From positions 2,170,001 through 2,234,000 of the forward strand of contig NZ_CP092362.2 of the NCBI RefSeq assembly GCF_022370635.2: a stretch of DNA of 64,000 nucleotides. Direction: 5' to 3'. Below the pieces are notes generated by a model that was given only the letters and a program-made list of their open reading frames with translations, was not told the DNA's origin and did no database searches. Each line of letters opens with the position of its first letter. Positions within the stretch are counted from its first letter, which is position 1. The DNA comes from Mycolicibacterium crocinum (GTDB lineage Bacteria > Actinomycetota > Actinomycetes > Mycobacteriales > Mycobacteriaceae). A program made the translations under genes and the position numbers. Positions 19,816-27,799 of the stretch are shown here, piece after piece.

Positions 19816-21161
19816 GCCGAACTCCTTTCGTGATCAGACGTTTGCAGGTCGAGCGGCTCGACCTCGTCAGGAGCGAAGTAGAGGTAGCGTCCGTACCACT
19901 CGTGCAGGTCGGCGGCGGGATCGTCGTCGACCACCACGCCGACATGCGTGTTGCCGTCGACGTCTTGGTGGACAGAGGTGACGTGCGCGGTCCGTCCGGT
20001 CACGAAGATGTCCTGGGCGTCGGCGCGGCGACTGGGCCGAAGCCGCACGCGGCTACCACGGGCCACCGGTACACCGGAGATCAGGACGGCGTCGACCTCT
20101 GGACGTACCTCCTTGTCTGCTAACGGATCCCACCAGTTGACACCGTCGGGAACTTCGGGGACGAGCCCTGCGGGGGGCGTCGTCCCGGCACGCGGGTCAC
20201 GGAGCACACCGTGCAGCCGTTGCATCGCCTCGGGCGACATTGCATCGCAGCGGTCGATTATCGCGGCCGCCAGCGGGTCAGTGGCGCGCGCTTGCGTCTT
20301 TTCCTCGTCGGTCATGGTCATCACCCGCAGGGTGAGGATCTCGTCGATCTCCGTCGAATCGTAGAGGGCGCCGTTGCTCTGCTCGGCCACCTGGGGATGG
20401 TCGTACAGGATGATCGGCGAGATCAGCAGGAGGTCGTTCTCGCCGGGTGCGCCGGCGAGCACGGGAAAGCATCTCCGGTGCCGGCATCGCGTCACGGCGG
20501 CGGTCGCGTCCGGTGGCGGTTCCAGCAACGAGACGAACTGCCCGCCAGTGGATTCGGCGATGACGTGCGTGCCGATCATCGAGCCGGCGATCGCGCCGGC
20601 TGGATCGGCGGCTGGTGCCGTAATGTTCTCGACCGAGAGGCTGATGCGGTGCAGACGGTCGTCGCGGACCGCGTCGACGGTCACCTCAGCAGATAGGTCA
20701 CGTCGGGTACGTACCAGCCGGCCCCCGCTGATTTCCTCGACAGCGGTCCCTCCGGATACCGCCAAGGGCAGTGTCCACGATCGATGCTTGTCATCGAGTT
20801 TTAGTGTGCCGATGTTGATTTCGCATTCCACGGCCTCATCCCAGCTCAGCCAGTGCCCGCCGGGTGTCCGGAGTTCGTCGACGGGGACCCAGCTCCCGTC
20901 CTCGAGGGTCTCGGTCTGACGGCGCTGTAGCTGAAGAAACCGTACGACCAGCGTAAGGCTGCCACCACCCGCGATCAGGAACTGGGTGTCCAGCGACCTT
21001 TCCTCGCCGATTCCGGCTTCCGCGGCGCCCGGCGGACCGAGAACGCCGAACTGCCAGCGACATTGATTCTTCGGCGACGATGCCCGGTAGGGATAAAGCA
21101 GATATCCCTCGTAGAGCACTGCGTCGGCGATGGTGCGGGCCCGGTCCCAGCCGGTGTTCAC
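19803..21161 (-). CDS. Conserved hydrogenase-operon protein of unknown function, 452 residues
   Basis: I do not recognise a family with a known role. I chose the GTG at 21161 because it overlaps the upstream stop in a GTGA arrangement with GGGAG before it, reading MNTGWDRARTIADAVLYEGY. The protein is soluble, about 50 kDa, mostly beta-rich in appearance, and its last 100 residues resemble a small beta-barrel domain (GSRVRLRPSRRADAQDIFV, then an acidic VVDDDPA stretch). Its place between the DUF6084 gene and the small membrane peptide, with tight overlaps, ties it to hydrogenase assembly or electron transfer. Confidence 0.75.
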   Translation of the reverse strand: MNTGWDRARTIADAVLYEGYLLYPYRASSPKNQCRWQFGVLGPPGAAEAGIGEERSLDTQFLIAGGGSLTLVVRFLQLQRRQTETLEDGSWVPVDELRTPGGHWLSWDEAVECEINIGTLKLDDKHRSWTLPLAVSGGTAVEEISGGRLVRTRRDLSAEVTVDAVRDDRLHRISLSVENITAPAADPAGAIAGSMIGTHVIAESTGGQFVSLLEPPPDATAAVTRCRHRRCFPVLAGAPGENDLLLISPIILYDHPQVAEQSNGALYDSTEIDEILTLRVMTMTDEEKTQARATDPLAAAIIDRCDAMSPEAMQRLHGVLRDPRAGTTPPAGLVPEVPDGVNWWDPLADKEVRPEVDAVLISGVPVARGSRVRLRPSRRADAQDIFVTGRTAHVTSVHQDVDGNTHVGVVVDDDPAADLHEWYGRYLYFAPDEVEPLDLQTSDHERSSAWQS

Positions 21162-21832
21162 GGTTTCTCCCGGCCGGATCCGTTGGTGCACAGCATGGGC
21201 TGCGCGGTGCCGCTCAGCAGTGCGGCGACCGCCTCATCGACACTGAGCAGACCGCGCGCCGACTTGAACGAGCACAGCTCAGCGATGGTGTCCTTCGACA
21301 GACGCACCCAACCGGAGTCCGGATAGTGCTGATGGACCAGGTCGCGCCACACGGCGACCGGCATGTCGAAGGAGTCCTCGCACTCCCAGGACACCTGTCG
21401 TACGCGCAGTGTCGGCTCGCCGGCATCGAAAATTGTCCCGCTGAACAGGAATTGCAGGGGGATCACGCCGTCGCGCAACGCGTGGAAGTACTTGGCCCCG
21501 GCGACCTCGACGTCGTAGGTGCACGCCAGCGGCAGAGTTACCCGAGTCGTCCCGACGAAGCCGGGCACCATGGCTGCCGCGTGCAGCCACAGGAAATTGC
21601 GTTGAGTGGCTGCCCAGCGTTCGCGGGGGCCGAACAAGTCGAGCAGCCCATCCGCCTCCTCGTCGGTATAGGAGCGACGGAGCGGGTCGATGCGGACCTG
21701 GCAGCGCAGTGCGATGGCCTGAATCGGTGCTTCACCGGCGGTGGTGATGCCGATGGCCGCGGCCAAAATGGGTGTCACCGCGTAACGTTCGGGCGTCACG
21801 TCGAGCACGTGAAACGTCACGTCCGCTGTCAT
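21158..21832 (-). CDS. Hydrogenase-operon protein of unknown function (DUF6084 type)
   Basis: The 224-residue protein starts MTADVTFHVLDVTPERYAVT; the ATG at 21832 overlaps the upstream stop by four bases, which fixes the start against a longer reading. I recall DUF6084 proteins as constant neighbours of actinobacterial group 1h hydrogenases. Sequence features are a central beta-rich segment (TYDVEVAGAKYFHALRDG) and a C-terminal half with PVAVWRDLVHQHYPDSGWV. No cofactor motif or membrane segment is visible. Confidence 0.75.
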   Translation of the reverse strand: MTADVTFHVLDVTPERYAVTPILAAAIGITTAGEAPIQAIALRCQVRIDPLRRSYTDEEADGLLDLFGPRERWAATQRNFLWLHAAAMVPGFVGTTRVTLPLACTYDVEVAGAKYFHALRDGVIPLQFLFSGTIFDAGEPTLRVRQVSWECEDSFDMPVAVWRDLVHQHYPDSGWVRLSKDTIAELCSFKSARGLLSVDEAVAALLSGTAQPMLCTNGSGREKP

Positions 21833-22458
21833 GGCAGTCGCACCGCACTGCGCGCAGCGACACCGGCGAAGAAATCGTCGATGAACTCCCGCGCCTGAGT
21901 TCCGCCATCGAATCCGCGCCAGAGCAGGCGCAACCCGCCGACGAATTCGTAGCAGGCGTCGATCGGTACCAGGAAACATTCGGGAGTCCCCCCGGAATCG
22001 GGGACCCGCACCAAAAGTGCCTCGACGTCGTCGGCGAGCAGACCTACCCGCGGATCAGCTGCCACCGCCGACCAGGCCGCCATGTCCAATTCGGATTCGG
22101 TGGCGCCCGCAGGCCCTGGATAGAACGCCACGGTGCGGTCCAGCCCGGAGTTGCGGAAGAAGAACGCGAAACCCACCGGGATCTGTAGCGCCTCCCACTG
22201 CGCACGGCCCAGCGTGAAGTCGGGGAACGACAGGTAGCTGTCGGGCACCGCCCGGTACCGCAACGCGGCAGCCGCATCGGTGAACAGCAGATAACAGCCA
22301 CGGCACACGCACATCAGCTGGCGCGCGGCGACATTCACGACGTGTTGATGTCGGTCGGCGATGGGGTCGGCGCACATCTCGCACCGTTCGTCCGTGGACG
22401 GCGCCGCCGTGCGCGCGCTGCGGATCCTGGCCAATACCTCCATAGTTGACGTGGTCAT
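21829..22458 (-). CDS. Hydrogenase-operon protein with Cys-rich N-terminus (DUF5947 type)
   Basis: The 209-residue protein has CEMCADPI near residue 26 and CVCRGCYLLF near residue 50, four or more cysteines that could bind zinc or an Fe-S cluster. The rest is an unassigned domain (FFFRNSGLDRTVAFYPGPAG in the middle). I recall DUF5947 as the family name. The ATG at 22458 overlaps the NifU/Rieske gene by four bases. A link to electron transfer or maturation is inferred only from the operon. Confidence 0.75.
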   Translation of the reverse strand: MTTSTMEVLARIRSARTAAPSTDERCEMCADPIADRHQHVVNVAARQLMCVCRGCYLLFTDAAAALRYRAVPDSYLSFPDFTLGRAQWEALQIPVGFAFFFRNSGLDRTVAFYPGPAGATESELDMAAWSAVAADPRVGLLADDVEALLVRVPDSGGTPECFLVPIDACYEFVGGLRLLWRGFDGGTQAREFIDDFFAGVAARSAVRLP

Positions 22459-23327
22459 GCCGAGGCTCCGATCGGTTCACCCGTCACGGCAAGGGACAGC
22501 ACACCATCTCGGGTGAGCATCGGCACCGGTTCGAGATGTTCACCGGTACCGGCGACTCCGACGCCGGCGTGGAGGACGTCGTAGCGCGCGTGACACCGCG
22601 GGCACCGCAGAACATCACCCGACAGGCGTGCACCGGCCAGGGAACCGGCGCAACCCGGGCAGAAATCGAGGTAAGCGAGCACCTTCTCGGCAGCTCGGCA
22701 GGCCAGCACGACCGTGTCGCCGACTGCGAAACCCGCGACCTCACCGGGTTCCAGCTCGGCAAGTTCGGGCACCGGGTGCCAGGTGGTTCGGTGACCGCCG
22801 GTGTCCTGGAGCCGTGACATCAGCGACGCGGCCGGAAAGAGCGTGGTACCGGCAGCCGGTTCCGCGGGCACGACCTCGATTGTGGTGATCTCCGGCGCAC
22901 TGGCTCGAACGGCGTCCTCGACCGTCAGCTCCAGCGTGCGCGCCGACGAGGGGCAGCTCTTGCAGCTCCCCGAAAATGACAGCCGTACAACCCCGTTGCT
23001 GACATCCAGCAGCTGGACATCGCCGCCGTGTGATCCGAGATACGGCCGGACGGTGTCCAGGGCGTGCGACACTCGGCGCGTCACATCATGCGGATGCACG
23101 CCGTGCACCAGCAGCAAGCTGGCGATCAGGTCGTCGGCCGCCAGCCGATCGGTTGCCGCCCCATCGACAAGCTCGATGACCCGGGCAAGCGCGGTCCCGT
23201 ACAGATCAACCACTTCACGTACCAACTGCTCGGCGCGTGCCGAGGCGATCGGGCCGCCGACCGCGCTGGCGTCCAGCAGGCTTTGTATCCGCTCACCTGC
23301 CGACCGCCAGTGCGAATCTGCGTCCAT
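22455..23327 (-). CDS. hhyE: NifU-domain plus Rieske-like iron-sulfur protein (HhyE type)
   Basis: The 290-residue protein has three parts: an N-terminal helical domain (about 1-80), a NifU C-terminal-type domain (about 85-150) with its cysteine pair in SGSCKSCPS, and a C-terminal Rieske-like domain (about 195-275). In the last, the ligand pairs read CPGC and CPRCH rather than the canonical CxH and CxxH, so the cluster type may differ. As I recall, the M. smegmatis counterpart (HhyE) is needed for electron delivery from the group 1h enzyme. It starts three bases after the large-subunit stop. Confidence 0.82.
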   Translation of the reverse strand: MDADSHWRSAGERIQSLLDASAVGGPIASARAEQLVREVVDLYGTALARVIELVDGAATDRLAADDLIASLLLVHGVHPHDVTRRVSHALDTVRPYLGSHGGDVQLLDVSNGVVRLSFSGSCKSCPSSARTLELTVEDAVRASAPEITTIEVVPAEPAAGTTLFPAASLMSRLQDTGGHRTTWHPVPELAELEPGEVAGFAVGDTVVLACRAAEKVLAYLDFCPGCAGSLAGARLSGDVLRCPRCHARYDVLHAGVGVAGTGEHLEPVPMLTRDGVLSLAVTGEPIGASA

Positions 23328-23330
23328 CCG

Positions 23331-25127
23331 TCACTCCCCGGTCAGCGATTGCGTCGGGGTGTGCAGCTTGTCCAGCGACTTGCCGTCGCCCAGGTACATG
23401 TGCACCCCGCAGGGCAGGCATGGGTCGAAACTGCGGACCGTGCGCATGATGTCGATGCCCTTGAAGTTCTCCCGATCGTTCTCCTCGAAGATGGGTTGGC
23501 CCTGCACCGCATCCTCGTACGGACCCGGGGTGCCGTAGCTGTCGCGAGGATTGGCATTCCACGGCGTTGGGGGATAGGGGTGGTAATTCGCAATCTTGCC
23601 GTCCCGAATCACCATGTGGTGGCTCAGCACACCACGCACCGCCTCGGTGAAGCCGCACCCGATGCCTTCGTCGGGGACGTCGAACTTCTCCCACGTTTTG
23701 GTGCGCCCGGCCCGGATCTCGACGAGGGCTTTCTCCGCGAAGTGCAGCGCGCATGCCGCGGCGTAGGCCTGGAAGTAGGTGCGAGCCCGGTTGCGTTCGA
23801 TGGTGTTGCTGCCGTGGACCGGTATCTTCCACTCGAATTCGACGGGACCCTTGAGGGCTGTCTTGGGGAAATTGATCTGGACACTGTTGCCGGTGGCTTT
23901 GACGTAGCCGACGTCGACCAGCCCCGCCAGCGCCGTCGACCAGAGCCGGGCCAGGGGGCCGCCACCGGTGTCCAGAGCCAGATGATCGGTGCCGTCGAAC
24001 CACCGAGGTGACATCACCCAGCTGTAGTTGTCGTCGAAGTCGCGCTTCTGGGGCCGGGGATTCGTGTGCTGGTTCCACGGGTGTCGGCGGTCCACCCGAT
24101 TTCCCAGCGGATCGGTGTGCACGAACATCTCCTGGTCGTTCCAGTCGTCATAGTAGGAGTGCCCCAACAGGATTCGGATACCGAGGTTGATGTCGACCAG
24201 CGAGGTGGTGACCAGTTTGCCGTCAACCACCACACCAGGGGTGACGAACATCGCCCGGCCCCAATCCTCCATGTCCTTATATGCGAAGTTGCACACTTCG
24301 GGATCCTGGAACGAGCCCCAGCACCCCAACAGCGTGCGGCGCAGGCCGACTTTCTCGTAGCCAGGCAGTGCCTCGTAGAAGAAGTCGAAGAGGTCGTCGT
24401 GCATGGGCACGACCTTCTTCATGAACTCGACGTAACGCATGAGCCGGGTCATGTAGTCGGTCATCAGTTGGATCGTGGCTGTCGTGCCAATTCCGCCGGG
24501 ATACAGGGTCGACGGGTGTACGTGCCTGCCTTCCATGAGGCAGAACATCTCTCGGGTGTATCGGCTGACCTGCAGCGCCTCCCGGTAGAACTCGCCGGTG
24601 AACGGGTTGAGCGCGCGCATGATGTCGGCGACCGTGCGATAGCCGTGCATATCGGCGTGCGGTGCCACGGCATTTTCTGCCTTGGTCAGCACACTGGGGT
24701 TGGTCTCGGAGACCATCTTCTCGCAGTAGTCGACGCCGACCAGATTCTCTTGAAAGATGTTGTGGTCGAACATGTATTCCGCAGCCTCGCCTAGGTTGAT
24801 CAACCATTCGCCCAGGTGCGGCGGCTTGACTCCGTAGGCCATGTTCTGGCAGTAACACGAGCAGGTGGCGTGATTGTCACCGCAGATGCCGCAGATCCGG
24901 CTGGTGATGAAGTGTGCGTCGCGCGGGTCTTTGCCCTTCATGAAGAGCGAGTAACCGCGGAAGATCGACGATGTGCTGTGACACTCGACGACTTCCCGGT
25001 TGTCGAAGTCGATCTTGGTGTAGATGCCGAGGCTGCCGACGATCCGGGTGATGGGATCCCACGCCATTTCGACGAGGGCGCCCGGTTCGTTCTTGATCTG
25101 CGACGGCTCAGGAATGATCGTTGTCAT
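23331..25127 (-). CDS. hhyL: [NiFe] hydrogenase large subunit, group 1h
   Basis: This subunit holds the NiFe(CN)2CO site that splits H2. The 598-residue protein has the L1 motif RICGICGDNHATC (Cys79, Cys82) and the L2 motif DPCLPCGVH (Cys570, Cys573), the four nickel ligands. A 22-residue tail follows the final His576 and should be removed by the maturation protease. Length, L1 wording and partner subunit fit group 1h (formerly group 5), the oxygen-tolerant, high-affinity actinobacterial type. I chose the ATG at 25127; the longer reading crosses the small-subunit gene end. Confidence 0.95.
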   Translation of the reverse strand: MTTIIPEPSQIKNEPGALVEMAWDPITRIVGSLGIYTKIDFDNREVVECHSTSSIFRGYSLFMKGKDPRDAHFITSRICGICGDNHATCSCYCQNMAYGVKPPHLGEWLINLGEAAEYMFDHNIFQENLVGVDYCEKMVSETNPSVLTKAENAVAPHADMHGYRTVADIMRALNPFTGEFYREALQVSRYTREMFCLMEGRHVHPSTLYPGGIGTTATIQLMTDYMTRLMRYVEFMKKVVPMHDDLFDFFYEALPGYEKVGLRRTLLGCWGSFQDPEVCNFAYKDMEDWGRAMFVTPGVVVDGKLVTTSLVDINLGIRILLGHSYYDDWNDQEMFVHTDPLGNRVDRRHPWNQHTNPRPQKRDFDDNYSWVMSPRWFDGTDHLALDTGGGPLARLWSTALAGLVDVGYVKATGNSVQINFPKTALKGPVEFEWKIPVHGSNTIERNRARTYFQAYAAACALHFAEKALVEIRAGRTKTWEKFDVPDEGIGCGFTEAVRGVLSHHMVIRDGKIANYHPYPPTPWNANPRDSYGTPGPYEDAVQGQPIFEENDRENFKGIDIMRTVRSFDPCLPCGVHMYLGDGKSLDKLHTPTQSLTGE

Positions 25128-25153
25128 CGAACTACTACCTTCGATCCAATTGA

Positions 25154-26209
25154 TTACCAGGTGCGCCGGGCACCCGTGGTGAGTTCCTTGCCCTTGTGCC
25201 GCCACCGCGGCTCTTTATCGACTGTGCGGCCCGTGATTTCGCGCAAGTTACGGATCACCGAACCGTAGAGCCCTGAAGCCGCTGTGGACAGCTTGCCGCC
25301 GGGCGGCTCGTCCATGAACGGCATGAATTTGTCCGGGAAGCCCGGCATGGTGCAGCCGATGCAGATGCCGCCGACATTCGGGCATCCACCGACGCCGTTG
25401 ATCCAGCCACGTTTGGGCACATTGCATTTCACGACGGGTCCCCAGCATCCAAGCTTGACGATGCACTTTGGCGAACCGTACTCGGTGGCGAAATCGCCCT
25501 GTTCGTAATACCCGGCCCGATCGCACCCCTCGTGAACGGTCTTGCCGAACAGCCATTGTGGACGCAGTGCGTCGTCGAGCGGGATCATCGGCGCTTGCCC
25601 GGTCGCCATGTAAAGCAGATAGGTCAGCGTCTCCGACAGGTTGTCTGGGTGGATCGGGCAACCCGGTACACAGACGATGGGAATGCCGGCCTTGCTTTTC
25701 CAGTCCCAGCCGAGGTAATCCGGAACGCCCATGGCGCCGGTGGGATTTCCAGCCATCGCGTGGATGCCCCCGTAGGCAGCGCAGGTTCCCACCGCCACCA
25801 CCGCGGTGGCCTTGGGCGTCAGTCTGTCCAGCCATGCGCTCGTGGTCATCGGCTGGCCGGTCGCGGGATCGTTGCCGAAGCCGCACCAATACCCTTCGGT
25901 ATGTAATTGTTCGTTGGGGATCGAGCCCTCGACGACAAGCACGAACGGCTCCAACTCACCCCGGTCGGCCCGGAAGAACCATTCAAGGAAGTCATCCGCA
26001 CCGCCACTGGGGCCGCACTCGAAATCGATCAGTGGCCAATGCACCGCGACTTGGGGCAGGCCCGGCAACGCGCCGAGGGCGATCTCTTCGACGCTGGGTT
26101 GGGTGGCGGCAGTCAACGCCACCGAATCACCATCGCAACTGAGGCCTGCATTGATCCAGAGGACGTGGATCAGAGTTTGTTCCGCTTTGACTGCTGCTTC
26201 CGTCGGCAT
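25154..26209 (-). CDS. hhyS: [NiFe] hydrogenase small subunit, group 1h
   Basis: The small subunit carries the Fe-S relay that takes electrons from the NiFe site. The 351-residue protein lacks a Tat signal, so the enzyme faces the cytoplasm. Near residue 25 it reads GLSCDGDS; the Cys-Asp-Gly-Asp pattern is typical of group 1h, where an Asp helps bind the proximal cluster. Further ligands appear in VPGCPIHPD, HEGCDRAG, GSPKCIVKLGCWGP and GGICIGCTMPG. It is the first gene of the operon, 26 bases ahead of hhyL. Confidence 0.95.
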   Translation of the reverse strand: MPTEAAVKAEQTLIHVLWINAGLSCDGDSVALTAATQPSVEEIALGALPGLPQVAVHWPLIDFECGPSGGADDFLEWFFRADRGELEPFVLVVEGSIPNEQLHTEGYWCGFGNDPATGQPMTTSAWLDRLTPKATAVVAVGTCAAYGGIHAMAGNPTGAMGVPDYLGWDWKSKAGIPIVCVPGCPIHPDNLSETLTYLLYMATGQAPMIPLDDALRPQWLFGKTVHEGCDRAGYYEQGDFATEYGSPKCIVKLGCWGPVVKCNVPKRGWINGVGGCPNVGGICIGCTMPGFPDKFMPFMDEPPGGKLSTAASGLYGSVIRNLREITGRTVDKEPRWRHKGKELTTGARRTW

Positions 26210-26223
26210 GCTCGCAGCTTCCC

Positions 26224-26244
26224 GGGACGGGAGTCGTCCGTCCC
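26224..26244 (-). promoter_or_regulatory. Inverted repeat in the hhyS leader
   Basis: GGGACGG and CCGTCCC form a perfect 7-bp stem around a 7-base loop, 15 bases before the hhyS ATG. It lies between the predicted transcription start and the gene, so it could be an RNA hairpin affecting translation or a protein site. The first half resembles a DosR half-site (GGGAC), but the second half does not fit the DosR spacing. Confidence 0.4.
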
Positions 26245-26294
26245 TGGCGCCGCCGGAGTCGACCGTCGGCCCTCTTGCGCGGCGTTAGTTTCTG

Positions 26295-26323
26295 GGTCTA
26301 CTCCCGGGCCAGGTCGTTGTCAA
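26295..26323 (-). promoter_or_regulatory. Predicted housekeeping-type promoter of the hhy operon
   Basis: On the minus strand TTGACA (26323-26318) and TAGACC (26300-26295) are separated by exactly 17 bases. This is a near-consensus -35 and a TANNNN-like -10. Transcription would start near 26288 and give a leader of about 78 bases containing the 26224-26244 hairpin. Confidence 0.6.
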
Positions 26324-26440
26324 CGCTTGCGAATTGGTGGGAGAAGGCTTGCCGTGCGTCCTCGAAGTCTGATAAACCGGGAAAGAGCAGCCAGCTGCGA
26401 AAAACCGGGTATGCGCGTTAATTTCGACGTCGCGCGTAGG

Positions 26441-27220
26441 TCAGCGTTGTGTCGCGGAAGTGAAGTTACGGAGCCAATCGAACCAATCGGACATACCCTC
26501 CCCGGTGCGTGCGCTCACCGGCAGGATCGTCGCCGTCGGATTCACTTCGCGGACCCGGGAGACATAGGCGTCGACATCGACATCGAGGTGCGGCACGAGG
26601 TCAATCTTGTTCAGCAGCACAATGTCGACGGAACGGAACATCACCGGATACTTCAGCGGCTTGTCCTCGCCTTCGGTCACCGAATAGACCATCGCCTTGG
26701 CGTGCTCACCAACATCGAACTCCGCGGGGCACACGAGATTGCCGACATTCTCGATGATCACCAGATCCAGTAGCGGCAGGTCCAAACCCTGCAGTGCGCG
26801 GTTGACCATCGGTGCATCCAGGTGGCACTCGCCGCCGAAGCCGTTGTTGGTGTTCAGCAGAGAGATCTGCGCACCGCGGCCACCGAGCTTGGCGGCGTCG
26901 AGGTCGGTGGCGATATCGCCTTCGATCACGCCGACGGCGAAATCGTTCGCCAACTCGTCGAGGGTCGCGGCCAGCACCGTCGTCTTTCCCGATCCGGGTG
27001 AACTCATCAGGTTCAGCGCCCGGATTCCGTTGCTCTCGAAGGCCGCCCGGTTGATGTCGGCCCGGGTGTCGTTCTCGGCGAAGATGTGTTCGAGCACCTC
27101 GACCCGCTGCGAGCCGGTGGAGTAACCACTGTGGTCGCCGTGATCGTGGGAATGGTGCCCGTGCTCGTCGTGCTCGTGGCTGTGCTCGGTGCCGTCGTCG
27201 TGGCGGTGGAACCTACCCAT
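26441..27220 (-). CDS. hypB: Hydrogenase nickel-incorporation GTPase HypB
   Basis: HypB is a GTPase that delivers nickel to the large subunit together with HypA. The 259-residue protein has a histidine-rich N-terminus (residues 5-33, at least eleven His) that can store nickel, the P-loop SSPGSGKTTV, then VIEGDIATDLDA and VLLNKIDLVPH for guanine recognition. AAAGG lies eight bases before the ATG. It follows hypA by 24 bases and precedes the hydrogenase promoter region. Confidence 0.96.
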   Translation of the reverse strand: MGRFHRHDDGTEHSHEHDEHGHHSHDHGDHSGYSTGSQRVEVLEHIFAENDTRADINRAAFESNGIRALNLMSSPGSGKTTVLAATLDELANDFAVGVIEGDIATDLDAAKLGGRGAQISLLNTNNGFGGECHLDAPMVNRALQGLDLPLLDLVIIENVGNLVCPAEFDVGEHAKAMVYSVTEGEDKPLKYPVMFRSVDIVLLNKIDLVPHLDVDVDAYVSRVREVNPTATILPVSARTGEGMSDWFDWLRNFTSATQR

Positions 27221-27244
27221 GCTGAATACCTTTCGCTTCCCTGG

Positions 27245-27580
27245 TCACGTCACGTCCAGTGAGGTGACCAGGAACTCGTTGCCCCGAACGACCTCCACGT
27301 CGGCGCTCTCGCAGCGCGGGCAGCACACGCTCCATCGGGAGGTGATCTCCGAATGCTCTCCGCAGCCGTGGCAGTCCACCTCGGCAGCGACGAATTCGAG
27401 CTCCAACTCGGCCTCGGGCATGCTTTCGTCGTCGCGGACCAGCGTCCAGCAGAACGAAAGTGAGTCGGGCACCACCTGACGCAGTGCGCCGATCTGCACC
27501 CGGACCACATCGACCCGCCGGCCGGCCGCGTACGGTTTCACCACCCCGGCGATCGCGTGGCACAGCGACAATTCGTGCAT
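27245..27580 (-). CDS. hypA: Hydrogenase maturation nickel metallochaperone HypA
   Basis: The 111-residue protein starts MHELSLCHAI, where the N-terminal Met-His-Glu binds nickel. The zinc site is present as Cys70, Cys73 (CHGC) and the CCPRC group at 86-90. I chose the ATG at 27580; a reading from 27619 adds a poor N-terminus. It is divergent from hypF with 219 bases between start codons. Confidence 0.95.
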   Translation of the reverse strand: MHELSLCHAIAGVVKPYAAGRRVDVVRVQIGALRQVVPDSLSFCWTLVRDDESMPEAELELEFVAAEVDCHGCGEHSEITSRWSVCCPRCESADVEVVRGNEFLVTSLDVT

Positions 27581-27666
27581 TGTCGGTCTTTCCATTCTCC
27601 GAGTCGGGCAGGTCTGCACCCTACAGCGCAGTGCGGGCGCAGCCGAGGGCCTTTTGGACGGAAAAA

Positions 27667-27705
27667 CGCAGACTTTCGCTGCGAAATTGTGATTGTGGTC
27701 ATCAC
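27667..27705. promoter_or_regulatory. Palindromes between hypA and hypF
   Basis: Two adjacent inverted repeats lie in the divergent promoter region. TTTCGC-T-GCGAAA at 27674-27686 is perfect over 6-bp arms and is nested in CGCAG/CTGCG (27667-27683). GTGAT and ATCAC at 27689-27693 and 27701-27705 form a second, and TGTGA there resembles half of a Crp/Fnr site. These are candidate operators for the hyp genes; the binding protein is unknown. Confidence 0.45.
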
Positions 27706-27799
27706 GAGGCGGGTTTAGCGTTGGTGTGATCTACCCGCGTGGACAGCCCATCGACGCGAGTGGCCTTCTGTTTCGGCGGGCTGAGGTGACGGCGATCCG

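Noticed and set aside
25154..26209. Assignment to the group 2a (Huc) hydrogenase
   Set aside because: As I recall, Huc small subunits start with a GGACSGNTMSF-type motif. This one has the CDGD pattern, and the large subunit of 598 residues with RICGICGDNHATC fits group 1h.
26224..26244. A DosR box upstream of hhyS
   Set aside because: Only the GGGAC half fits. The spacing to GTCCC does not match the DosR consensus, so I list it only as an inverted repeat.
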